Shown: positions 7,656-16,141, counted from the stretch's first letter. The stretch: 64,000 nucleotides of DNA from Verrucomicrobiota bacterium (GCA_018239845.1 JAFEGO010000073.1:62001-126000), one strand, 5' to 3'. Notes: a model not told the origin generated them from the sequence alone. A program made the numbers and translations.

Positions 7656-8002
7656 TTCGTGAGGCTCTCGAGGTATTTCCAGAACTTGGAGTGCTGTTCG
7701 ACCAGCTGCTGTTCGGAGACGGGGAGCTTGTTACGCAGGAGGAAGTCCTCCAGCGAGTTTTTGTGGAGGATGTAGTGCGTGTGCAGCGTATCCCCATGGA
7801 CCGTGAAATAGAAGCGGTGTTCGCCGGCGCGCAGGCGGTAGAACACGTCCTTGCCGCGGGCGAATTTCCCTAGGGGCTCGCGCGGGTGGGCGAGGTCGTC
7901 GGGCTTGAGGCTCGAGATCGGGTCGATGACGTCGAGCTGCGTCAGCTTGTCGAGCTTGTTGAGCTCGTGCATGCTTTGGGCGGAAAAGGTGACCTGGTAC
8001 AT
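7652..8002 (-). CDS. RelE/ParE-like small protein coupled to pssA
   Basis: A 116-residue protein. The pattern VTFSAQSMHELNKL, a region ending HPREPLGKFARGKDVFYRLR, AGEHRFYFTVHGDTLHTHYIL and HKNSLEDFLLR resembles the RelE/ParE toxin fold: a helical hairpin, then strands with YRLRxGxHRFYF. That likeness is by eye and the family is divergent. No antitoxin gene lies next to it. Instead it ends inside the pssA start codon (ATGA overlap), so it is probably a housekeeping regulator or RNA-binding relative rather than a toxin. The start Met is the only one near the fold boundary. Upstream, 8003-8115 is the divergent spacer to the threonine ammonia-lyase gene. Confidence 0.55.
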   Translation of the reverse strand: MYQVTFSAQSMHELNKLDKLTQLDVIDPISSLKPDDLAHPREPLGKFARGKDVFYRLRAGEHRFYFTVHGDTLHTHYILHKNSLEDFLLRNKLPVSEQQLVEQHSKFWKYLESLTK

Positions 8003-8115
8003 GGTGGAAAATCAGGCGCGAAGACCATTGGCAGGGTCGCCGCCGCCCGCCGGCGCGGCAACGCTATTATCGCTTTCTGATTCGCCCCGGGCCGGCGGTG
8101 GGCTAGACCTGCCCC

Positions 8116-9327
8116 ATGACAGTCACAATTGCTGATATCCGCGCCGCGCGCCGCCGGATCGCCGATGGGATCATCGTCTCGCCCTGCCCTGAGTCGATTC
8201 CGCTCTCCGAGATCACCGGGGCGCGCATCGTGTGCAAACTCGACAACTTCCAGCGCACCGGATCGTTCAAGGAGCGCGGCGCACGCAACGCCCTGCTGCG
8301 CCTCACGCCCGCGGCGCGCCAGCGCGGCGTCATCGCCGCCAGCGCGGGTAACCACGCGCTCGGCCTCGCCTACCACGGCAAGCTCCTCGGCATCCCCGTC
8401 ACGGTCGTGATGCCCGACTACGCGCCGCTCATCAAGATCACCACCTGCCAGCGCCTCGGCGCGACGGTCGTGATGCACGGCCGCGATTTCGCCGAGGCCC
8501 GCGCGCAGGCCGACCGCATCGCAGCCGAGCACGGCTCCACCTACATCCATGGCTTCGATGCGCCCGACATCATCGCCGGTCAGGGCACGATGGGCCTCGA
8601 GATCCTCGACCAAGTGCGCGACGTCGATGCGATCGTGTGCCCGGTCGGCGGCGGCGGCTTGATCGCCGGCCTCTCGCTCGCGGTGAAAAGCGTGCGCAAA
8701 AAAGTCCGGGTGATCGGCGTCGAGAGCACGGCCACGGAAAATTTCTCTGCCGCGCTCCGCGCGGGCCGGCCGGTGCCCCGGCCCCGCCGCGCCACGCTCG
8801 CCGACGGTCTCGCCACCCTCACCGTGGGCAGCAACGCCTTTGAAATTGCGCGGCGCCACGTGGACAAGGTTGTGCACGTCGGCGAAAACTGGATCGCGCT
8901 CGCCATCCTCCGTATGCTCGAGCTGGAGAAGACGGTCGTCGAAGGCGCCGCGGCTACGCCGCTCGCGGCGATGATGGCCGGCTGCCTGCCCGAGCTGCAG
9001 GGCAAGAAGGTCGTGCTCGTCACCTGCGGCGGCAACATCGACCCGGCCGTGCTCAGCCGCGTGATTGAAAAAGGTCTCGTGCATGATGGCCGTCTCACGC
9101 GCTTCACTGTCGAGATCAGCGACCGTCCGGGCGGCCTTGCGGCGCTCGCGCGCGTGATCGCGGAGAGCGGCGCGAGCATCAAGGACATCGAGCACGACCG
9201 CGCCTTCAGCGGACCCGACGTGAGCGCTGTCCTGGCCGTGTGCACGGTGGAGACACGCGACCGCGCGCACATCGCCGCGCTGCACCGCGCGCTGAAGAAA
9301 AACGGCTTTCCGCTCGTGAGGAAATGA
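8116..9327 (+). CDS. ilvA: Threonine ammonia-lyase (threonine dehydratase), PLP-dependent
   Basis: Deaminates threonine to 2-oxobutanoate for isoleucine synthesis or threonine breakdown. The 403 residues have a fold-type II PLP catalytic domain: GSFKERGA with the Schiff-base Lys52, SAGNHALGLAYH, the phosphate-binding VGGGGLIAG and the VTCGGNID segment. From about residue 325 an ACT domain begins (RFTVEISDRPGGLAALARVI), giving amino-acid feedback sensing. The single short ACT domain matches the TdcB/IlvA form common in Gram-positive and many other bacteria rather than the two-domain E. coli IlvA. Its stop overlaps the start of the amidase gene (ATGA at 9324-9327), an odd partner that probably reflects only tight packing. 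Confidence 0.9.
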   Translation: MTVTIADIRAARRRIADGIIVSPCPESIPLSEITGARIVCKLDNFQRTGSFKERGARNALLRLTPAARQRGVIAASAGNHALGLAYHGKLLGIPVTVVMPDYAPLIKITTCQRLGATVVMHGRDFAEARAQADRIAAEHGSTYIHGFDAPDIIAGQGTMGLEILDQVRDVDAIVCPVGGGGLIAGLSLAVKSVRKKVRVIGVESTATENFSAALRAGRPVPRPRRATLADGLATLTVGSNAFEIARRHVDKVVHVGENWIALAILRMLELEKTVVEGAAATPLAAMMAGCLPELQGKKVVLVTCGGNIDPAVLSRVIEKGLVHDGRLTRFTVEISDRPGGLAALARVIAESGASIKDIEHDRAFSGPDVSAVLAVCTVETRDRAHIAALHRALKKNGFPLVRK

Positions 9328-10196
9328 AGACGGGCCTGATCGGGCTGCTGGCGGTCCTGCTCCTCCTCACCGCCTGTCACACGCGTCCGCCGGAACCGCG
9401 GCGCGGTGACGAGATCGTCGTGGCCGGGCAATTTTTCCACACCGGTGCGCGCGTGCTCACGTGGATGGATCCGGGCGGCTTCAACGCGTATCCGGGCGAT
9501 GGGCGGAATTACAATCCCCGCCGCGACCTTGCCTTGCGCACCCTGCCCGCGCTCCAAAAACGAGTGGACCAGTTTGTAATCCACTATGACGACTGCGGGC
9601 TGAGCTCGATCAGCTTCGCCATCCTGCAAAAACGCCGGCTCAGCGTGCACTTCCTCATCGATGTAGACGGTACGATCTACCAGACGCTCGATCTCGTGGA
9701 CGCCGCGCAGCACGCCACCATCGCCAACAGCCGCTCCGTCGGCGTCGAGCTGGCCGGCATCGGCGCGCAGCCGCCAGGGCAGCACAAGGTGTTCGATCAA
9801 TGGTATCAGCGCGACGCGACCGGCCGGACGCTGCTGCGCCTGCCGGCGCACGCACCGCTCACCTACACCGGCGGACCGATCCGGCCGGACCTCGTGCGCG
9901 GCGAGGTGCAGGGCAAGACGCTCGAGCAATATGATTTCACCCCGGAGCAATACGCCGCCCTCGCGAAACTCACCGCAGCCCTCTGCCGCGCGCTGCCGCT
10001 GATCGCCTGCGATTATCCGCGCGATGCGGCCGGTCGGCTTATGGTGGAAAAAATTCCCGACGCCGCGTACGAGAAATTCCACGGCGTACTCGGCCACTAT
10101 CACATCCAGGAAAACAAGATCGATCCCGGCCCCGCCTTCCAGTGGGACAAAGTGATCAGCGAGGCACGGGCGCTGCTGAAATCCAAGGCACCCTGA
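9324..10196 (+). CDS. Lipoprotein N-acetylmuramoyl-L-alanine amidase (amidase_2)
   Basis: A 290-residue zinc amidase that should cut the bond between muramic acid and the stem peptide. It starts with a lipoprotein signal peptide (MKTGLIGLLAVLLLLTAC, lipidated Cys18), so it is anchored in the periplasm. The amidase_2 domain shows FVIHYDDCG (first zinc histidine), SVGVELAGIG and the C-terminal GHYHIQENKIDPGPAF motif with further zinc and catalytic residues. The start is set by the signal peptide and by the ATGA overlap with the lyase gene; the longer open frame upstream is a shadow. Its stop abuts the stop of an AmpG-like permease on the other strand, so two muropeptide-recycling functions are side by side. 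It is similar in role to E. coli AmiD. Confidence 0.88.
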   Translation: MKTGLIGLLAVLLLLTACHTRPPEPRRGDEIVVAGQFFHTGARVLTWMDPGGFNAYPGDGRNYNPRRDLALRTLPALQKRVDQFVIHYDDCGLSSISFAILQKRRLSVHFLIDVDGTIYQTLDLVDAAQHATIANSRSVGVELAGIGAQPPGQHKVFDQWYQRDATGRTLLRLPAHAPLTYTGGPIRPDLVRGEVQGKTLEQYDFTPEQYAALAKLTAALCRALPLIACDYPRDAAGRLMVEKIPDAAYEKFHGVLGHYHIQENKIDPGPAFQWDKVISEARALLKSKAP

Positions 10197-11489
10197 TCAG
10201 GCCTTGGCTTCCTTGCCGTAGTGCGGATCGACCTTCGGCCAGATCGCTGCGGTGGCGACGATCGAGGGCAGCGTGGCCAGGCAGACCCAGATAAAAAAGC
10301 CCAGGTAACTGAGCTGGCTCTGGATTTTTCCGGCAAACATCCCGGGCAGCATCATGCCGAGCGCCATGAAGCCGGTGCAGATCGCGTAGTGCGCCGTCCG
10401 CAGCGGACCGTCGGCAATCATCATCATGTAGACCACGAAGGACGTGAAACCAAAGCCGTAGCCAAATTGCTCGACCGACACCGCCGCGCCGATCAGCCAC
10501 GGGTCCGACGGCTGGGTGTACGCGAGCCATACGTAGGCGAGATTGGGCGCGTGGATGGCGGCGAGCATCGGCCAGAGCATTTTTTTAAGGCCGTAGCGCG
10601 ACACCAGCCAGCCGCCGAGCAGGCCGCCGAGCGTCAGAGAAATCAGACCGGCCATCCCGTAGATGATGCCGACTTCCTTGGTCCCCACGCCGAGGCCGCC
10701 CACCGAGCGCGGATCGAGCAGGAAGGGCTGCACGAGCTTGACCAGCTGTGCCTCGCCGAGGCGGTAGAGCAAAATGAAAAGGACCGCCACGAGGATGCCC
10801 GGCTTGCGGAAAAACGCCGCGAACGCCGCGACCCAGTCCGCGAGCGCTCCGGCGCCAACGGTGGCACTCGCCGGACCGTCATCCGCCGGCCGCGGCAGAA
10901 ACACTTGGTGATAGATCGCTACTCCAAAAAACACGACGGCCGGCGGCACGAAGATCAGTGCCCACGCGAGCGGGATGTTGCCCGTGGAGGTTTCCAAATA
11001 ACCCGCGAGCCAGACGAGGCCGCCTTGCCCGGCGATGTTGGCGAAGCGGAAAAACGTGCTGCGGATACCGACGAAGGACGCCTGTTGATGCGGCGGCAGG
11101 GCCAGCAGGTAAAACCCGTCCGACGCGATGTCGTGGGTCGCGGCGCTGAAGGCCAGCAACCAAAATACGACGAGCGTCCAGCGGAAGAAATCCGGCCCCG
11201 GTATCACGAGGGCGAGGGCGGCGAGCCCGGCGCCGATGAAGAATTGCAGCGCCACGATCCACCAGCGCTTCGTGTGAAACCGCTCCACGAAGGGAGCCCA
11301 GAGCGGCTTGATGACCCACGGCAGGTAGAGCCAGCTCGTGTAGAACGCGAGGTCGGCATTCGACACCCCGAGCCGCTTGTACATCGGGATCGAAAGCGTC
11401 ACGACCGCGACGTAGGGCACCGCCTGGCAGAAATAGAGCGAGGGGACCCAGCGCCACGGATGCGCGGAGGTTGCAGGCGGTTTATCCAT
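10197..11489 (-). CDS. AmpG-like MFS permease (putative muropeptide transporter)
   Basis: A 430-residue, roughly 12-helix major facilitator protein. The opening WVPSLYFCQAVPYVAVVTLSIPM (cited in part) with SNADLAFYTSWLYLPWVIKP and LWAPFVERFHTKRWW is typical of the AmpG group, which imports anhydromuropeptides for cell-wall recycling; Asp/Glu and Arg in the loop after helix 2 fit the MFS signature. The frame is open 54 codons further upstream, but that part is Arg/Pro/Ser-rich shadow sequence, so the start is the Met before DKPPATSAHPW. The stop codons of this gene and the amidase meet in the palindrome TGATCA with no base between. Exact substrate is inferred from family and neighbour. Confidence 0.75.
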   Translation of the reverse strand: MDKPPATSAHPWRWVPSLYFCQAVPYVAVVTLSIPMYKRLGVSNADLAFYTSWLYLPWVIKPLWAPFVERFHTKRWWIVALQFFIGAGLAALALVIPGPDFFRWTLVVFWLLAFSAATHDIASDGFYLLALPPHQQASFVGIRSTFFRFANIAGQGGLVWLAGYLETSTGNIPLAWALIFVPPAVVFFGVAIYHQVFLPRPADDGPASATVGAGALADWVAAFAAFFRKPGILVAVLFILLYRLGEAQLVKLVQPFLLDPRSVGGLGVGTKEVGIIYGMAGLISLTLGGLLGGWLVSRYGLKKMLWPMLAAIHAPNLAYVWLAYTQPSDPWLIGAAVSVEQFGYGFGFTSFVVYMMMIADGPLRTAHYAICTGFMALGMMLPGMFAGKIQSQLSYLGFFIWVCLATLPSIVATAAIWPKVDPHYGKEAKA

Positions 11490-11559
11490 CAGTGCCCGCG
11501 GACCGTGAGGCCCGGGGCCACTAGGCGCAACCGCGGAGCGCGCCAAAAACCTGTGGTTG

Positions 11560-11691
11560 TTATTGCTGGACCGTCGGAGCGGAGGCCGGCGGGTGGGCCG
11601 AGCTATTGGACGGGGAGACGAAGGCGGTGATGACGCCGACGAGCACGACAAGGAGGAGGACAGGCAGGAATGAATCGCGTTTCATGGTCAT
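11560..11691 (-). CDS. Small single-pass membrane peptide, hypothetical
   Basis: A possible 43-residue peptide: MTMKRDSF, a hydrophobic helix (LPVLLLVVLVGVITAFV) and a polar Ser/Pro/Ala tail ending APTVQQ. Two start Mets are equally possible (11691 or 11685); no Shine-Dalgarno sequence is clear. It lies 70 bases upstream of the AmpG-like gene on the same strand. The composition of one positive N-terminus plus one helix is what a real small membrane protein would show, but length alone does not prove it. The bases 11749-11824 hold nothing recognisable. Confidence 0.4.
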   Translation of the reverse strand: MTMKRDSFLPVLLLVVLVGVITAFVSPSNSSAHPPASAPTVQQ

Positions 11692-11824
11692 GGATGAGTG
11701 AGTAAACAGGAAGACGCGGCCCGCCCGCCCGGTGGTTGCAGGGCGCACCGAAATTTACTCCGTGATAGTTCTGCGCCGCGTGTAACCGCGGGCGCGTCGC
11801 GCCGTCCGCGCCGAAAATCTGGCC

Positions 11825-14692
11825 TTACGGCGCCGCGTTGAAGCGCACCTTCTCCTCGTCGCGGTCGAGGTAGGGGATGCCTTTTTCCAGCCATGCGGGG
11901 GCGGGGGCACCGCGGAGGAAGTGGTCGAAGAATTGCCACATGCGCTTGCTGTAGTCCTTGCGGTTGGCGAGGCGCTGCAGGCCGTGGCCTTCGTCGCGGT
12001 AGTTGAAAAACCAGACCGGTTTGTTGTGCCGGCGTAACGAGAGGTAGAACTCCACGGCTTGTCCGAAGGGCACGGCGCCATCGCGGTCGTTGTGCAGGAG
12101 CAGGAACGGCGCGCGGGCATTTTTCACCGCGAAGAGCGGCGAATTTTCCAGGTAGAGCTCCGGAGCGTCGGAGAGCGGCGGCCCGATGCGGCTCTGCGAC
12201 TGCTCGTACTGGAAGAGCCGGGCTTGGCCGGAGTAGTTGCGGATACCGCCATAGGCGCTGGTCATGTTGCTGACGATCGCGCCGCCGGAGAGCGCGGCGA
12301 AGCGGTCGCTGTGTGTGAGCAGGTACGCGGCGGTGTAGCCGCCCCACGAGGAGCCTTGGAAGCCGATGGCCTTTTCGTTGACGAAGCCGCGGGCCTCCAC
12401 GGCGTCGAGCGCGGCGTTGATGCAGTCGAGCGCGCAGGCGCCGGGGTGGCCGTCGGTGTAGGCGAGGTCGGCCAGCATGATGATGTAGCCGTTGCTCGCG
12501 TAGATGGGGAAGGAGATGTTGGAGCCGGCGGTGGGGCCGAAGAAGCGGTGCACGATCTGCGACAGCCGCTCATAGGTGTACACGATCAGCGGATACTTTT
12601 TGTGCGGATCGAAGTCCGGCGGCAGAAAGAGCGCGGCTTGCAGCGGCACGCCGGCGGAGTTTTTGTAGGAGATCAGCTCACCATGGCCCCATTTGAAGGG
12701 CTTGAGCTGGGCCTGGCCGTCGGTGATGCGCCGCGGCGGGGCGAACGCGGAGTCGGTCACCCACACATCGGGAAATTCGTCGAAGCGTGTGGCGGTGAGC
12801 ATCAGCCGGTCGGCAGCCGGGGCGCGGCCAGCATAGGTGTAGTTGCAATCACGCCAGAGGAGTTTCCTGGGCTCGCCGGCACCCTCGAAGCGCAGGAAGC
12901 CGGTGGCGCGCGTCGTCTCTTCCTCGCCGCGCACGATGAAAGGTGCCGTGAGATTTACCCCGCGGGGCAGGTCGTCGTCCTCGCGCACGGAAAAATCCTG
13001 CAGGCGCAGGACCATCCGGTGCGCGCGGCCGTAGCCGTGGGTGAGATTCTGCGCGGGACGGTCGTCGAGGAAAACCTGCCAGAGATCGTAACGGTCGTAG
13101 AGCAGCACGGACTGGTTGTCGGCGGCCCAGCCGCCAAAGCCGGCGGCGGTGGCCGGCTCGGGCTCGTCGTGCAGCTCGTTGTAAAACGCCACGGGCAGGC
13201 GGTCGGTGAGGGTGCGGGTCTCGCCCGTGCCGAGGTCGAGCACGTGCCATTGTTTTTCCTGGTAATAGGTCGCCCAATGGCCGTCGGTGGAGAGCTGAAG
13301 CGACACTTCGCCTTCATCGCCGGTGCCGCCGCGGAGCTGGGTTAGGACCCGCCGGGACCCGCCGTTGGCGAGGTCGAGGAGGTAGACATCGCCATACGTG
13401 CCGGAGTAATCGCGCATCCGATAGTAGGGCCGGTAATCGATGGCGAGGGCGCGGGTCGCGTCGCTGGAGACCAGGACGTCGGGCATCGCAGCGGTGCCGA
13501 TCTGCGTGTAGGCGCCGGAGGCGAGGTCCACCACGGCGCGGTAGGAGCGGTCGCGATCGAGGCCCGCGCGCACTTCCTGACGCGGCTGGATCAAGTCGTC
13601 GCCGGCGCTCCAAAGATCGGCCGACACGCGGTCCTCCGGATCAACGGGCGGCGTGAATTTTTTCGGCGGTGGCGGGGCCACGCCGAGCAGCAGCTTTTTG
13701 CCATCAGGGGTGAAGGCGAGGGCAGCCTTGTCGCTCACGATCAGGCCGGCCGGCACGCCGGCGGTGCCGGGACCGACGAGCGCGCGGACGGTTTTTTCGC
13801 CGCGACGCCAAAGCTGGATATTGCGGTGGGGCGGCTGGTCCCCGGTGCCGCTCTCCTCGCTGAGGTAAACAATCTGGGTCTGCGTGCGGTCCCACGTCAG
13901 CTTGCTCAATTTGGTTTTGCCGGTGGCGAGAACGACCGGGACGGATTTCTGCGTGGGATCGAGCGCGCCCAGGGTCCCCGGGCTGGCATCTTTGGCCGGC
14001 ACGACAAACACCAAGGTGCGGCCATCGCGGCTCAGCGTGTAGTCGGCCACATGGGGGAGGGTTTGCTGAAGACCGCCGGCGAGATCGTGCACGAGCAGCG
14101 AATCCTCCGCGGTGGCCTTGGCGTCCTTCTTCTCGGCCGGTGCGGCCTCGACGAGGCAGGCCAGCACCGCGCCCGCCCGCGCGGAGAGCTGGTAGGATTT
14201 TACGCGGGCGATCTCCTGGACTTTGCCGGTGGCCAGATCGAGCACGCGGAGGATGCGGGTCGGCTTCGGCTTGGCGGGATCGATGCGGGCCGCGGCCTGT
14301 TCGGCGGCCGTGGTCTGGGCATGGACGATCAGGAAACGGCCATCGCCGGTGAAACTGAAAGCTGGGTGCGCGGCTGCCGGAGGTTTCTCATTGGGCGAGG
14401 AGGCACGGGGAAAAGCCGGCGGCGGCGTGCAGCCGGCGGGCACACGCCAGACACGGTCGGATTCGATCGCGCGGACGACCACCTCGCCGTTGCCCTCCTG
14501 CGGCATCTCCAGGACCGCGAGCCAGCGGCCATCGCGCGAGAGGGTGGGATTCAGATAATCGCGGAAGGCCGCGGCATCCGCGTAGGTGAGCGTCCGGGGC
14601 GCAGGCGCATCGGCGGCGAAGCTGCGGGCGGAGCCGGCGAAACCAAGGAGGAGCGAGGCGGCAAAAAACGTACGGAGCGAAGGAAGGCGCAT
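11825..14692 (-). CDS. Secreted S9-family (prolyl oligopeptidase-like) peptidase
   Basis: A 955-residue exported serine peptidase. A signal peptide (MRLPSLRTFFAASLLLGFAG...) is followed by a long beta-propeller-like region with WD40/PD40-type blades (for example LSRDGRWLAVLEM and FTGDGRFLIVHA), then the C-terminal alpha/beta-hydrolase domain. That domain carries GSSWGG with nucleophile Ser at about 782, an Asp in HNDRDGAVPF (about 871) and His in DEGHG (about 903), the catalytic triad order of family S9. The start is the Met of the signal peptide; an upstream TTG in frame is less likely. It is the size of the S9C/dipeptidyl-peptidase-like exported group and probably degrades peptides in the periplasm. 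It stands alone between unrelated genes. Confidence 0.88.
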   Translation of the reverse strand: MRLPSLRTFFAASLLLGFAGSARSFAADAPAPRTLTYADAAAFRDYLNPTLSRDGRWLAVLEMPQEGNGEVVVRAIESDRVWRVPAGCTPPPAFPRASSPNEKPPAAAHPAFSFTGDGRFLIVHAQTTAAEQAAARIDPAKPKPTRILRVLDLATGKVQEIARVKSYQLSARAGAVLACLVEAAPAEKKDAKATAEDSLLVHDLAGGLQQTLPHVADYTLSRDGRTLVFVVPAKDASPGTLGALDPTQKSVPVVLATGKTKLSKLTWDRTQTQIVYLSEESGTGDQPPHRNIQLWRRGEKTVRALVGPGTAGVPAGLIVSDKAALAFTPDGKKLLLGVAPPPPKKFTPPVDPEDRVSADLWSAGDDLIQPRQEVRAGLDRDRSYRAVVDLASGAYTQIGTAAMPDVLVSSDATRALAIDYRPYYRMRDYSGTYGDVYLLDLANGGSRRVLTQLRGGTGDEGEVSLQLSTDGHWATYYQEKQWHVLDLGTGETRTLTDRLPVAFYNELHDEPEPATAAGFGGWAADNQSVLLYDRYDLWQVFLDDRPAQNLTHGYGRAHRMVLRLQDFSVREDDDLPRGVNLTAPFIVRGEEETTRATGFLRFEGAGEPRKLLWRDCNYTYAGRAPAADRLMLTATRFDEFPDVWVTDSAFAPPRRITDGQAQLKPFKWGHGELISYKNSAGVPLQAALFLPPDFDPHKKYPLIVYTYERLSQIVHRFFGPTAGSNISFPIYASNGYIIMLADLAYTDGHPGACALDCINAALDAVEARGFVNEKAIGFQGSSWGGYTAAYLLTHSDRFAALSGGAIVSNMTSAYGGIRNYSGQARLFQYEQSQSRIGPPLSDAPELYLENSPLFAVKNARAPFLLLHNDRDGAVPFGQAVEFYLSLRRHNKPVWFFNYRDEGHGLQRLANRKDYSKRMWQFFDHFLRGAPAPAWLEKGIPYLDRDEEKVRFNAAP

Positions 14693-14784
14693 AGACGGGG
14701 ACAAAGGGGAGACGGAGGCGAAGTTTGACGGTTTCAAAACTCCGCAAACAAGGGCAAAAGCCAGCCAGCCCCGCCCGCTGTCGC

Positions 14785-14994
14785 TTAGTTCCCTTGGCTG
14801 GCTGCGAGCACGGCCCGGGCGGCCTCGGCGTCCTCATCCTCTACCTGCACCTTCACGCCGGAGGAAAGCAGGGCGGGCGGAAAGTTCTGCGCGGTGAATT
14901 CGTCCGGCAGGTGGGCGGTGATACCGCTGCTCTCAAGCAGCGATTTGAAGAAGAGGGCTTCCTGGATGTTGTCGGTCTGGGCGACGGTCGTCAT
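14785..14994 (-). CDS. DUF2007 family small protein
   Basis: A 69-residue protein of the DUF2007 type (putative signal-transducing protein): TVAQTDNIQEALFFKSLLES is the typical strand-helix opening (cut short here), followed by SGITAHLPDE and the strand SSGVKVQVEDEDAEAARAVL. The family often binds as a small ferredoxin-like domain; a function is not established. A strong Shine-Dalgarno sequence AGGAGG sits three to four bases before the ATG on the minus strand, which supports this start. It lies 92 bases upstream of the S9 peptidase start on the same strand. Divergent from it is a 180-base region without a gene leading to a small ORF. Confidence 0.85.
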   Translation of the reverse strand: MTTVAQTDNIQEALFFKSLLESSGITAHLPDEFTAQNFPPALLSSGVKVQVEDEDAEAARAVLAASQGN

Positions 14995-15175
14995 GGGCCT
15001 CCTTGTGTTTTCCGGGTTGGGCGCGGCCGGTGGTCGGCTAGCCTCTTGGATCGCAGCGTATCCGCGTGGGAGGATTTGGAAAGGGGCGATTACAAAAAAT
15101 CTTTCGACGGGTCTTGATTTTTCGAGTCGTTGGTCCGTTTCTCCTCCTGAGCACGTTTATACCCCCTTTCCCGCT

Positions 15176-15316
15176 ATGACGAAATACACCCCCCAGCAAT
15201 CCGATCGACTCTGCGTCGCTGCTGCCCGCGTGTCCCGTCATGCCTACGCTATGCGCGCGATTTCGACCGGTTTTGTCGCCGTCTGGAATCCTGACCATGG
15301 AAGTGGTGTCAATTAA
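15176..15316 (+). CDS. Small ORF (46 aa), possible leader peptide before a sigma-factor gene
   Basis: ATG at 15176 opens a 46-residue frame starting MTKYTPQQSDRLCVAAARVS and ending in GSGVN. No signal peptide, helix motif or known family is apparent, and no Shine-Dalgarno sequence is visible. What makes it worth listing is its position: its stop codon lies 27 bases before a strong intrinsic terminator, and its last codons (15299-15306, GGAAGTGG) are exactly complementary to the left arm of that terminator. That is the layout of a leader peptide in transcription attenuation. It could equally be a short independent gene with its own terminator or a non-coding RNA. Confidence 0.4.
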   Translation: MTKYTPQQSDRLCVAAARVSRHAYAMRAISTGFVAVWNPDHGSGVN

Positions 15317-15342
15317 ACGAGGAAAATCCTCCCGATCCATTG

Positions 15343-15371
15343 ACCCACTTCCCCCCGGAAGTGGGTTTTTT
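15343..15371 (+). terminator. Intrinsic terminator upstream of the sigma-factor gene
   Basis: A 10-bp perfect stem (ACCCACTTCC at 15343-15352, GGAAGTGGGT at 15357-15366) with a four-C loop is followed directly by five more T residues (15367-15371). This is the clearest rho-independent terminator in the window. It ends any transcript of the small ORF 45 bases before the sigma-factor ATG. Competing pairings exist: GGAAGTGG at 15299-15306 with 15345-15352, and CACTTCC at 15388-15394 with 15357-15363. A small GAGGA/TCCTC hairpin (15319-15331) sits between the first pair. Confidence 0.85.
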
Positions 15372-15416
15372 GTTGATCTGAATAGAACACTTCCGGGAGC
15401 CGACACCCCTGCTCCC

Positions 15417-16127
15417 ATGACCTCTGCACCGCCTGAATCTCAACTCACCGACACGCTGTCCGTCGTGGACAGCGTCCTCCGGCACGTCGGTCGCCGCCTG
15501 CCCGCGCATGTCGCGCGGGACGATCTCGCGAGCGCCGGGAAACTCGCCCTTGTCGAAGCGCTCCTGCGCTTCACGGGACCGCCCACCGAGGCGCGCGCGT
15601 ACTGTTATGCGCGCGTCCGGGGCGCGGTCTTTGACGAGCTGCGCCGGCTCGACCCGCTCTCGCGGCGCACCCGCGCGCGGGTCAACGCCGTCGCGCGTGC
15701 CACGAGCGAGCTGACCGGCGAACTCGGCCGCGAGCCCGCGGACTACGAGGTCGCCGAGGCCACGGGCCTCTCCGTCGCCTCGGTCCGCGAAGCCACGCGG
15801 CTCGTCCTCACCGACCCGTATCCGCTGGACGGCAGCGCCGACGGCGCGGCCTTCGAGCTGCCCGACGCGGCGGCGCCGTGCCCGGCCGAGTCGGCCGCGG
15901 CCGACGACACCGCGACCTCGCTCCAGGAGGCGCTCGACCGCCTGCTGCCCAACCAAGCGCTCGCGCTCCGGCGCTACTATCTCGAAGAGGCCACGCTGGA
16001 CGATATCGCCGCCGAGCTGGGCGTGTCGCGCGAACGCGCGCGGCAGGTCCGCGAGGCCGGAGAGAAACGTCTCCGGGCCGACTTCATCGTGCTTGCGCTG
16101 TGGCAGTCCTACCTCGTCCGGCGCTGA
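15417..16127 (+). CDS. FliA/WhiG-like RNA polymerase sigma-70-family factor
   Basis: A 236-residue alternative sigma factor. The segment AYCYARVRGAVFDELRRLDPLSRRTR is the region 2 pattern of the FliA (sigma-28) group (cited across two adjacent parts), followed by region 3 (LTGELGREPADYEVAEATGLS) and region 4, LPNQALALRRYYLEEATLDDI with the helix-turn-helix ELGVSRERARQVREAGEKRL. The frame is open 59 codons further upstream, but that overlaps the small ORF and terminator, so the Met before TSAPPESQ is the likely start. The spacing from a gggag sequence is long (about 17 bases). FliA normally serves flagellar genes, but none lie nearby, so its target set is unknown. It is followed by a hairpin and a small basic protein gene. 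Confidence 0.85.
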   Translation: MTSAPPESQLTDTLSVVDSVLRHVGRRLPAHVARDDLASAGKLALVEALLRFTGPPTEARAYCYARVRGAVFDELRRLDPLSRRTRARVNAVARATSELTGELGREPADYEVAEATGLSVASVREATRLVLTDPYPLDGSADGAAFELPDAAAPCPAESAAADDTATSLQEALDRLLPNQALALRRYYLEEATLDDIAAELGVSRERARQVREAGEKRLRADFIVLALWQSYLVRR

Positions 16128-16141
16128 TACAAAACCACAAC

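Noticed and set aside
10197-11651. 54-codon N-terminal extension of the AmpG-like permease
   Set aside because: The extension is Ser/Pro/Arg-rich shadow sequence and would overlap the small membrane-peptide ORF; the Met at 11489 gives a normal MFS N-terminus.
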